Assembly (NCBI GenBank): GCA_029844215.1 | Contig: CM056734.1 | Span: 17,742,501-17,806,500, forward strand | Origin: Przewalskia tangutica | Taxonomy: Eukaryota > Streptophyta > Magnoliopsida > Solanales > Solanaceae | Direction: 5' to 3' | DNA length: 64,000 bases | Made by a program: the position numbers and the translations under genes | Notes under the pieces: model-generated | Database searches by the model: none | What the model was told of the DNA's origin: nothing | The model's input: the letters and a program-made list of their open reading frames with translations, nothing else | Shown: in pieces, positions 54,735-64,000 of the stretch | Layout of the letters: the number at the start of each line of letters is the position of its first letter | Numbering within the stretch: the stretch's first letter is position 1

Positions 54735-56426
54735 AGTGGTTTAATGATTATACGATAATCTTTAATAACAATATGTGGAAATTAATTGTTTTGATTTAGA
54801 ATTGATTTTGAATTTTTTAAAAAAAAAAATAATTTTTTAGGTCGTTTGAATCGCCGACGGCGGATTCGCTCGCCACCACGCGCATTTAAATCGTAAAGTA
54901 ATAATACCACCGTGTTCGCCTCGACGAGAGGAATCTAATGGTGGTAGTGTTACGGCAACGACGATAATGAAAAAGGAACACCACCGACGGTTTTAGAATC
55001 ACGTGGCGTCTGATTCCGCCACCGCCACCAAATCGGTGAAAACCACCGTGAGTTCGTCCCGACGTGCCATCGCAGTGTGTTTTAATTCCGTCAATTTCGC
55101 CAAATCAATCCCAAATTTGATTTGGAGTTGGATTTGATTTTGAAAATTTGATATAGTGTAAGGACCTTTTGCAATTAAAATTAGGGTTTTTGAATTGTAG
55201 ATTGGTCCTTTAACAAATCTGAAAATATTTTAAGTTCTGAAAATTACAAATTAGTCCCTGAGATATTTTCTGAAATTTTAAAAGTTTTAAAATCAGCAGA
55301 TTCAGTCCACAGGTCAATCTGTAAATTTCGAAAAGCTTATTTGGTCCCTGGTAAATCAGAATATTTTAAGGTTCTGAAAATTGCGAAATACCCTGAAAAT
55401 TAAATTTTAATTTCTGAATTGTTAAGGATCGTTTGGATGACGAGAAAATTCCGAAAATTGAAAATTGAGTTTAAATTTTGAATTTAAATATTTCCTAAAT
55501 TGAAACAAAATTAATTAACCCACAATTATTGTTATTTAGCATATTATTTGATAATGTGTGCACAAATTAATTGTTTCTCCTAATTGTTTAATTGATTGTC
55601 ATTTAAATAATTAGAATAGAGTCCGCAATTATTATGCAGGTAGCGCGCCAAGAATTATTTACTTTCAACGACCGCTATAATTATGCAGGTAGGCGGCGCC
55701 AGATATGATTAAAACCATCTTATATCATGCCATTGGGTTTGATGGTTTCCCATCTAAATGTGTTTAGAAATTGCATGATAGGATTTCATATGATGTATGA
55801 TATAATAGTTGATCTTCGTCATAACCTCAATTAAAATGTTCCCCAAATTTAATACAAGTCTCATTTAAAATGAACGCGCGTCCGTTATAATTGATTGTGT
55901 GCAAAATCCTTTCTACGAGATGAGTATTTATGCCCAAAGATTTGCTCTAAGTCTACGAGGACTCGCACTTTCATAGATGCATATAAATGTCAGAAGAGTG
56001 ATAAACCTTCGTGAGTATTTACACCCCGTGTTTGCTTGGTGAAGGCTAAGCCCACTTAGATACATAATTGCGATGCATAACTGGTTGACTACAGTCGCTC
56101 GCACCCCAGTTTGACAAACGAGGACGCAGATCGAATTGTTTAGAACATTCGGTCAACCAAGAGTTGCAAATTGTTTGCAATTGGTTTGAGACCTACCAGA
56201 TCGTTGTTGAAGTTATCACCTCAAAGAAACGCGAGACAACATGAGTTTGGATCTTGGCTCATTATGACCGTATTTGATATGAGTCCGTATTCTTTATGGG
56301 TCAAAGAGTATGTTAAAATAGTGGAGCTAATTAAACTAAAGACCGTGTTAGTTAGTTAGTTAATGAACGTGTTCAATAGAAATTATATTAAAGTATTAAT
56401 TTCAAGTCTATCTTTTCTTCGCCATA
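54735..56426 (+). other. Long 5' leader of copia 53214-61947
   Basis: About 1.7 kb between PBS and gag start without coding similarity. It contains a short near-duplicate (attattatgcaggtagcgcgc at about 55630 and ttatgcaggtaggcggcgcc at about 55680) and repeated 'ctgaaaatt' phrases near 55210-55400. Confidence 0.6.
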
Positions 56427-59400
56427 ATGTCGAATCTATCACTTAAAATGTTGGTTGAAACGAACAAGTTGAATGGAGCCAATTTTCCGATCGTTAAGAA
56501 ATCTGCGTTGGTAATCGCGATTAGAAAAGATTGAGTATGTATTGGATACACCACTCCTACATCCTGCAAGATTCTCAAGAGTATGCTCTGTTTGACAAAG
56601 CGACTATCGTAAATATCTTGATGACGTTGCAAAGACAACGTGTTATGCTATCTTCTATGACTTGAGTTACAAAGACAAAGATGAAAATACGGGCCCTAAC
56701 GAGACGCTAGAACACTCAAGAGTTCTATGACTCACGCCTCGCATAATGGAGTATGAACTGTTGAGAGATATTTTTAAGTGTAAGCTAAACGAATGGGGTC
56801 AAGTGTCACAACATGTTTTGAAGATGATTGGATTAATTGAGAGGTTGGCTTCGATTGGAACGGTCGCTCGTGAATGTTTCGTTAATCTAATCTTGAACTC
56901 GCTTCGTTTCTTTGAGAACTTCATCAGAATTACAACATGAATGGAACGAAGCAAGTCTCCCGAACTTCATAATATGTGAAGACCTTCGAGTCGCCCACCT
57001 CCAAAGGTAAAGTCGTGCTCATGGTGGGCTCATCTAGCAAGTTCAAACCTGGGTAAGAATATGCAGAAGAAGAAGGTAGGCGGTTGCCAAACCCACGCAA
57101 TATGAAACCTAAAGGAGTTGTTCAAGAAGGCCAAGATAGTCGATGTCCGCCTCAATTGTAAGAGAAAGGGACATTGGAAGAAGTATGCGGCCCGGGGAGA
57201 CAAGGCACAGTCTTGGCCTGCCGGACAAGGTATGTTTGTTATTGAAATAAATATGTCTATAACTAATTCTCACGGTTGGGTATCGATACCGCTGTGGCTC
57301 ACACATTTGTAATAATGTGCAGGGCTAATTGACAGAAAGGTTGGACTCGGGAAGTAGATCTACGCGCGTTGGCAATGGAGCTAGAGTTGATGCAGCAACG
57401 TGGGGACTTATAGACTAGATTTACCTTCGTGCTTTTGTTTAGAACTTAATAATTGTTATTTTGTCCCGCCTTTGACAAGAAATATTATTTCTATCCCTAT
57501 GTTAGACATCGAGGGTTTTCTCACATATTACCAATGGAAACTATGTTTTGTCTTATAAAGGTTTTATTTGTGGAAATGCTCCGCTTGTGGATGGATTGTA
57601 TGTTCTAAATCAGAGCCATGAAATTTTCAATATACAAAATAAAAGAGCTAAAATAAGTAATCAAAGAAATCCCACCTACTTGCAGACTTGGTCACATCAA
57701 TGAATCAAGGATAGCAAGATTGAGGAAATTAGATTACTTAGAACCATTTGACTTAGAGTCATATGGTGATTGCGAATCTTGCTTGAGAGGAAAGATGACA
57801 ACCAAATCACTTTGCGGGAAAGAGTGCGTGCAAAGAGGTGCTTGAGTTAGTCCATACCGATGTATGTGGGCCTTTTCCAACTCAAGCTAAGGAGGCTTTC
57901 TTTATTTCATCACTTTTACGCACGATTTCAAGGTTTGGGCATGTGTATTTTATGAAGCATAAGTCCAAGCTTTTGAGAAATTCATGAGTACAAGTCGAGT
58001 AGAGAAGCAACTTGAAACAAGTATTAAAACTCTTCGATCGATCGAGGAGGTGAGTACTTAAGTAAAGAATTTCTAGATTATTTGAAGCTTCACGAGTCCA
58101 TTCGAATGGACACCTTAACGCCACAAATGAATGGTGTTCTTGAGAGGAGAAATCGTACCTTATTAGATATGGTTAGATCCATGATGAGCTTCTCACTCTA
58201 CCAACATACCTATGGGATATGCATTGCAAAGCTCAATCTACATTTTGAATAGAGTTCCATCAAAGTCACTGAGAAAACTCCATACGAGATATGGAATGGC
58301 AAGAAGCAAGACTTAAACACACGCGACCACGGGTGCCCCTGCATATGTAAAGAAGTTGCTCATCGACAAATTGGAATCTAAAAGTGAGAAGTATTATTTT
58401 GTAGGGTATCCTAAGGAAACAAGAGGTACTACTTCTATCTTCCCGAGGAACATAAAGTAATTGTTTCAGAATGCAACTTTCCTCAAGAAGACTATGTCTA
58501 CAAGGAACGAGTTGCAACAAGATAGAACTCAAGAAATTCAAGAAGTACAAAATAATGTAGAGAATGACCTCTTGTCAAATAACCTAGACAAGGATTCTGG
58601 GAGTATTTGATGATGATTGGGTACTTAGAGTACGCCCTTCACCGATGGGAGTGTTGTGAGGATACCGCAGAAATGCAAGACCTCATGCACAACCAATGAC
58701 AGATGACACAATAGTTGGCATCATCCTATTCAAAATGATATTCCCGAAAGTTCTCAAGGTGGTGGATTGTCCAACACACAAACATCTTCTCAAAATCAAA
58801 ATACAGCAGACAATCAAACACGGAATGTTCAACTCAGAGATCACTCAGACTCATCGCACTGAAAGACTTAATCTCCTCGTTGAAACACATAATGAGATAG
58901 ATATTCCTGATGATGATGAGCCATTACCTACAACGAAGCAATGTTAGACATTGATTCACGAGATGGCAAGCCATGAAATCCGAAATGAGTCTATGTACAT
59001 AAACCAAGTATGGAACTTGGTTGACTTGCCAACGCGGTTAGACCCATAGGATGCAAATGGGTCTTCAAGAAGATTGACGATATGGCAAAATACGGACTTA
59101 TAAAGCAAGATTGGTGGCTAAAGGTTATAATCAACTACCGGGTCGATTATGATGAAACTTTTTGCAAAAGATTAAGTCCATTCGATTTTGCTTGCTATAC
59201 CGCATACTATGATTATCATATTTGGCAAATGGATGTTAAAACCGCTTCCTCAACGGTAATCTAATTGAGGAGGTGTATATGATACTGACGAGGGTTTTAC
59301 ATCTAAGACTCAACCCAAAGCAAGATGCAAACTACAAAAGTCCATTTATGGACTTAAGCAAGCCTCGAGGAGTTGGAACATTTATTTTGACAAAGCAATC

Positions 59401-60425
59401 AAATCGTTTGACTTTGTTAGAAGCGAGGAAGATCCGATGCTTATAGTAAACGCACAAATGAGAGCATTGTTTTCATTGTTATATATGTAGATGACATATT
59501 GATAATGGGAGACAATAAAACTCTCACGCAATCACCAAAGAATGGTTATCGTAACCTTCATGATGAAGGACTTGGGTGAAGCTCGCTACATTCTTGGAAT
59601 TAGAATCTACAGAGATAGACCTAATAGATTGTTGAAATACAAATCAGTATACATAGACAAAGTGCTAAAACGCTTCTATGGAAAATTCCAAGAAAGGGAA
59701 TCTTCCTATGGTCAAGGCATCGTTGTCGGAAGGATTGTCCTTCCACAGCAGAACTCGAGCGCATTGAAGAGAATCCCATATGCTTCAAATATAGGATCAA
59801 TCATGTATGCCATGACTGCATAAGGCCGGATGTGGCCTATGACTTAGCATGACTTGCAAATTCCAAAGAATCACGGGAGGAACATCGAAAGCGCCAAGAG
59901 TATTCTTAAGTATCTTAGACGAACTAAAGAATACTTCTAGTCTATGGCGGACAAGAGCTAGTAGCTACCGGGTACACTGATGCTAGCTTTTGCAGATCTT
60001 GATGACTTCAAATCTCACCGTTATGCCTTCATTTTAAATGGTGGAGTAGTTAGTTGGAAGAGTTCCAAGCAAGCTACAACCGCCGATTCGACAACGTGCG
60101 AGTACATACCGGATCGAAGTGGTAAAGAAAGTTCGCCGCGATATCCGAAGTTCTTAAAGGAATTGGGGTTGTTCCAAGTACCATTGTCCAATAACGATTT
60201 ATTGTGACAACATCCGCGCGATTGCTCGCTAAGGAACCAAGATCAACGAATAGAAACAAGCGTGTACCAAGGAAATACCACATTCTCGTGAGATGGTGGA
60301 GACGTAAGAAATAAAGATAGACTATATTCCCACCGAAAATAATCTAGCAGACCTATTTACTAAACCATTAAGCTTGGTCAAGCATAATGGTCATTTCAAA
60401 ATACGGGCATTAGATACATCGTGAT
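56427..60425 (+). pseudogene. Copia gag-pol remnant, many frameshifts
   Basis: Gag starts MSNLSLKMLVETNKLNGANF (56427). A relict zinc knuckle, NCKRKGHWKK, lies near 57155. GAG-pre-integrase follows at about 57680-57815 (RLGHINESRIARLRKLDY, CESCLRGKMTTKS). The integrase region covers 57845-58300 (VHTDVCGPFPTQA in pieces, TLTPQMNG-like PQMNGVLERRNRT). Reverse transcriptase is at about 58960-59560 with WQMDVKTA, LNPKQ pieces and VDDILIMGDNK, so the YVDD box is preserved. RT/RNase H continues in 59542-59823 (MMKDLGEARYILGIRIYRD), then 59980-60207 (KSHRYAFILNGGVVSWKSSK) and YIPTENNLADLFTKPLSL (about 60325-60380). No frame is long; this copy cannot make protein. Confidence 0.88.
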
Positions 60426-60446
60426 TGGCTCTAGGCCGTGGGAGAT

Positions 60447-61947
60447 TGAAAGTATATATGTCCTAGAAACAATCATTTTGTGAGCACACGTACTTGAACA
60501 CATTCATATTATTAATAAGATTAATATATACTTGGCATTTGCAATTATTGAATTATTATTTGATTGTTTATATTATTCATTAACGCATCCCTCGAACTTA
60601 CATTGTCATTAATAGTGTGTGAGATATTAATGATAGAGTGTAGTTCTTAAAATAGCCTAGACTAATGATCATCGAGAATGAGATATCAATGATATGTTAT
60701 AAGTCGACACGCTGGTCCGCATCACATTCTTAGAGAACGTAGTATATCTCACTTCATCGCAAGCAATAGTTGCTAGTGATGGACACATGGATACTCTTGA
60801 TGAGTATGGCATACCGCCGATAAACTATTTGTTATACATGTCTAGAGTATTATCGTGACGCGAGATAGAGGTCCTTAGACTTGAGGTCAATATCACCTTG
60901 TTTGAGTAATGCACTTTGATCCCGCCCTAAGCTCAAATGCCTTATAGTTGAGACGCTTGTATTGGTGCACACGAAGTAGATCAAGTGGTGGTTGAGCCAA
61001 GAATAGGATTCATTCCTCGATCGAATTTCGAGAGAACACTCGACCTTCCGTAGATGTTAGGTCGACCAAGTCATTCAACGCAAGAGACATATCTAGGATA
61101 TGGTCTAGTTGTCGACTAATATAGATGAGATAAAGTGATCAAGCCATTTGGATGGACACTTGACAAATCTTAAGCTTGATCGAGTGTGTCGCGAATGAAA
61201 GGAATTTATCATCTCACATAGAGATTTGTTTACTTGAGTCTTGTAAACGTACTTCACATATCGTCCGTCACGCTAGTCAGAGTTCCGTGAACCTTGATTT
61301 GGTCAGTCTTGGTGTGTGAAGGCCTAAAGGTCACACTAAGTCGATTGTCTTTCTGGCCTAAGGGTATATTGAGAGAATGTAAAATATCGAATTTTGAATC
61401 AAGATATTTTATTTTATAATAAATTATGGATAATTTTCATTTGATGAAAATTAATTAATTAAGTTAAAATTAAGTCTTGGATTTAATTAGAACTAAAACG
61501 CGTAAAATAAATAAATCAAGATAACAAATGATGGGCCCACTGACCGCCCATCAGAATTGGATTTCGTTTCGCTTTGATCCAAACTGATTAGTTTGTGGTT
61601 TCTCACTATATATTTGGCACTTAACCCATAATTTCATAAGAACTCATTTTTCCACCTTCTGAACTTAGAGTTCAGGAAATAAATTCTCTCAAACCTCTGC
61701 CAAGATTTCCTAGCTTTCTTGGGCAAAGGAATATACTGAAGCAAGGCTTGCACCCGGATTGACAATCGCGTGCGCACCTTTTAGTAGAGACTGCATTAAA
61801 AGCATAAACTGTAAGTTTTCATGTTTTTGCAGATTTGAATTATCGAATAATCATACCAGACGATCTTTGTTGGAGCAAGTAAGTAAACAAAATTTTAAAC
61901 TTCCGCTGTGCCTTACTTGTGTGTTTTACATCCAACAAATCCTTTCA
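60447..61947 (+). repeat. 3' LTR of copia 53214-61947
   Basis: 1501 bp partner of 53214-54722, preceded by gccgtgggagat (purine-rich). CTG/CAG sites here correspond to CG in the other copy at several points (tctgaacttag versus acgaacttag). Confidence 0.9.
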
Positions 61948-61973
61948 GTTATTGGTTTCTCTTTTCTTTGCAG

Positions 61974-62093
61974 ATAAATATGAATTGGTTAAACAACGTG
62001 GTGGAAAGGTTGTTGCTTATCTCAAGTAACATGATGCTTAATAATCCAACATCCAACGAAGCGATATCAGTCCTTCAGAAAACATTTATATAG
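61974..62093 (+). CDS. Possible terminal exon (uncertain), perhaps of the CNL gene
   Basis: After the GTTAT duplication the host sequence reads ttctcttttctttgcag, a strong splice acceptor. An open stretch then starts INMNWLNNVVERLLLISSNM and ends at TAG (62091-62093). A donor-like 'gatg|gtaact' near 52969 lies in the CNL tail, so an intron holding the 8.7-kb copia element is conceivable. No domain is recognised; it may be non-coding chance. Confidence 0.3.
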   Translation: MNMNWLNNVVERLLLISSNMMLNNPTSNEAISVLQKTFI

Positions 62094-62920
62094 AAGGGGT
62101 TGTAATTGAGGTTCTTTAGTATTATTCTTCTCTTTCATAGTCCATGGCTTATGCTAAACCGAACATTATTAAATCATTGTGTTATTTCATCTTCTCTATT
62201 TGCTTCACGTAATTGTGTTGAAATGGTTACTTTTGAGTTTTGCCTTATTGAGTTGAAAAGTACTTGACTGATATGAAAATCCCTAGTAGCACCGAAAATA
62301 GCGTAAGCCTTAACGTGTTATCCTACAATTTTTCCCATTGTTTGTTAGTGTCGATGACTATTAGACACAATTTGAACTTGCTCATTTTTTCTCATCTCAC
62401 CAGTACATGTGATCAAGCATCCAGACAAACCGGTTGAGATCATGATATTATTGTTGTCTTTAGTGAAGCAGACACATGGTTTATTCTACTTGTCTGTAAC
62501 ATCGTGACATTTTTCTAATTAGAATGTGACCAAGAACTAGAACATTTAATTAATTGTTAAATTACTATATATATATCATCTATGATCTTTCAACCTTCCA
62601 ATTATCTCAGGAGGAGTTCTTGTGAAAAACGTTTTCAATTTCGAATTCATCGAGATGCAGACCGATAACTGGCCATTGTGGCGTTACTTTCAATTTTTCC
62701 TCCAACCCCACATCCATTATTTTAATTTTAAACCATTTAATTAACTAATTCTATCCATGTTAAAATTAAATTGGTATTTTTCACAGACCAACACTTAAAT
62801 GAGGCCTTTATCTTTTTCATCAAGAATGAATGATTCTACAGATCAATTAGCTCTGAATTTGTTCAACAAGTATGTACCCAAAAAGGTATTATAGGAAACA
62901 ATATTGGTAGTCAAAGAAGG
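62094..62920. other. Spacer and 5' region of the JAZ gene
   Basis: About 830 bp. An ATG frame at 62800 (MRPLSFSSRMNDSTDQLALN) runs into a stop (TAG, about 62893) shortly before the JAZ start. It could be 5' UTR, an upstream ORF, or an N-terminal extension broken by a frameshift. A short ATG frame at about 62637 (MQTDNWPLWRYF) also ends quickly. Promoter elements cannot be assigned. Confidence 0.4.
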
Positions 62921-64000
62921 ATGTCTAATCTAGAGTTGGCTATTTTACCTGAACTCGGGTAAGTGAATATACTTAAATCAATACTTAGTTGATATTTATC
63001 AAAGGTAATTATCAGATCTACTAATTGTCTTTGCATTTTAATTCCGTTGATATTTCTCAAATATAGGCATCATATTCAACTTCCAGTTTCACAAAGGGAG
63101 AAGGCTGAATCAGAACAGTTCACTATATTCTATGCTGGAACTGTGCATGTTTATGACAATATTCCTGTTGAAAAGGTACAAATATAAGAGATCCCAAATG
63201 ATGCATTTTTTTTTAAATTTGACAACCGAATTATTTCTTATATTTACCTCTGAAGTTTCAATGGGGACATTAATAAAGTGTGAATTTTCTCTTCAGGCAG
63301 AGTATATTATGAAGCTGGCACGTGAAAGTTCATTGTTATCTGGTTCTACTAATGCAAAATTTCCCCCAAAAGAAGCTAAAACGACTCATAAATCTCAAGT
63401 TCCATCTGCCTGCAAGTTTCAAGCAGGTGATCATTCAGCTGGTAACTTAATTTGACATTATATATGTTAAGATTTTTTTTTCTTTATGCAATCATTATTC
63501 GAAACTGGTGTGACTAATTTGAATTTGCATCGCGTTTGACCCACTAAAGGAGAAGCACTCCCTATCGGGAGTTTCTCCATTCCCCAGAATTCAAACGTTA
63601 GATATGTGACTAAGTGGGAAAATGTATCTGTCCGACTACACCTCCTTATAGTAATTTTTACTTAAATTATATTCTATCAATATGATTTGACACTGCTTAT
63701 AGAAAATGTAGCATACACCATTGGTTATATGCTATACCTAATTATGCTAGCTAGTACATTTTACAATATAAGCATAACTGATTGAAGTTGGGGATTTTTT
63801 AAAGTGTATACCACCCAATGAAATTTCTTAATGATGTATCTTAAAAATCCAAGCTTTTTTTGTTTTGTTTTGTTTTATGATCATCTTCTTGCTTATAGAT
63901 GTTGCCCTTGGTTGATTAATTCAATTTTTGGTGGATTCTGTGGTTTTCTACTTTAGACCTGCCAATTGCAAGAAGAAATTCCCTGAAGAGATTCTTCCAG
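62921..64000 (+). CDS. JAZ (TIFY) jasmonate co-repressor, 5' four exons, cut by window end
   Basis: Exons: 62921-62958, 63067-63175, 63297-63441 and 63957 onward; introns are GT-AG and phases agree (2, 0, 1). The start MSNLELAILPELG has an EAR-like LELAI, as in JAZ7/8-type proteins (NLELRL). Residues 31-49 hold the TIFY core (FTIFYAGTVHVYDNIPVEK), which in JAZ proteins binds NINJA and mediates dimerisation. The last visible part, DLPIARRNSLKRFFQ (98-112), is the Jas motif with the LPIAR degron that COI1 recognises with JA-Ile; it also binds MYC factors. Function: nuclear repressor of jasmonate responses, degraded on hormone perception. The start is chosen by likeness to short-N-terminus JAZs; an upstream frame broken by a stop leaves some doubt. 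The C-terminus lies outside the window. Confidence 0.85.

Larger units (their letters stand above)
53214..61947 (+). mobile_element. Ty1/copia retrotransposon with 1.5-kb LTRs, heavily mutated
   Basis: 8734 bp flanked by GTTAT duplications (53209-53213 and 61948-61952). LTRs are 53214-54722 and 60447-61947. PBS TGGTATCGAGCC follows the left LTR. Copia order Gag, protease, integrase, RT, RNase H is recognisable, with many shifts. LTR length and domain style are compatible with Angela/Tork-like copia, but lineage was not established. It lies in the 3' region of the CNL remnant, sense direction. Confidence 0.9.

Noticed and set aside
62800..62895. Upstream JAZ exon MRPLSFSSRMND...
   Set aside because: Ends in an in-frame stop before the JAZ start; a 25-bp 'intron' that would bridge it is too short for plants. 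Left as possible uORF or damaged N-terminus.

Overview
This is a plant nuclear window, most likely an asterid and probably Solanaceae. Support for that: two spliced plant genes with short exons, a TS/SolS-type SINE of the kind known from Solanales, a coiled-coil NLR remnant of the Solanaceae R1/Rpi-blb2-like flavour, and dense nested LTR retrotransposons. No bacterial or organellar genes are seen.

Layout. (1) 1-18410 is a large Ty3/gypsy element whose 5' LTR is cut by the window edge. It keeps a broken gag, has lost pol, and holds a second, complete, non-coding LTR element (2978-13908, minus orientation, LARD-like with Ogre/TAT-type termini; TSD TTCAG). The gypsy element itself sits in a decayed Ty1/copia element, whose coding remains run from 18411 to 21096. 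(2) 21100-22180 is AT-rich filler with imperfect repeats and an A-rich purine tract. (3) 22181-25538 is a deleted copia element on the minus strand. (4) 25539-28155 is intergenic with SINE-like and hAT-like fragments. (5) 28156-34162 (minus) is the one apparently intact complete gene: six exons, 171 codons, a DDA1-like N-terminus fused to a C-terminal SAP domain. Its introns carry a Harbinger-type MITE, a TS-type SINE and a hAT MITE nested in another hAT-like MITE. (6) 34930-40160 is a nearly full-length copia element on the minus strand. (7) 40161-45800 holds a TRIM-like LTR fragment, a complete copia-type LTR element with no pol (41416-45016) that has a SINE in its 3' LTR, and a CCGGTT-rich tract. 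(8) 45809-53000 is a CNL resistance-gene remnant, split in its LRR region by a copia element (46469-52194, TSD ACTTT) and followed by an 8.7 kb copia element (53214-61947, TSD GTTAT). (9) 62921 to the window end is the 5' part of a JAZ/TIFY gene with TIFY and Jas motifs.

Host genes are therefore sparse: a possible CRL4-ubiquitin-ligase-related SAP protein, a dead or dying immune receptor, and a jasmonate co-repressor. The rest is a record of repeated insertion. Target-site duplications are readable for most elements, so the order of insertion can be worked out.

The most unusual global signal is that LTR copies of the same element differ mainly by small substitutions and indels at CAG/CTG (CHG) sites, while long AT-rich stretches are nearly identical. 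This may be a trace of cytosine methylation in the sequencing reads rather than biological divergence. Some frameshifts reported below could therefore be artefacts.
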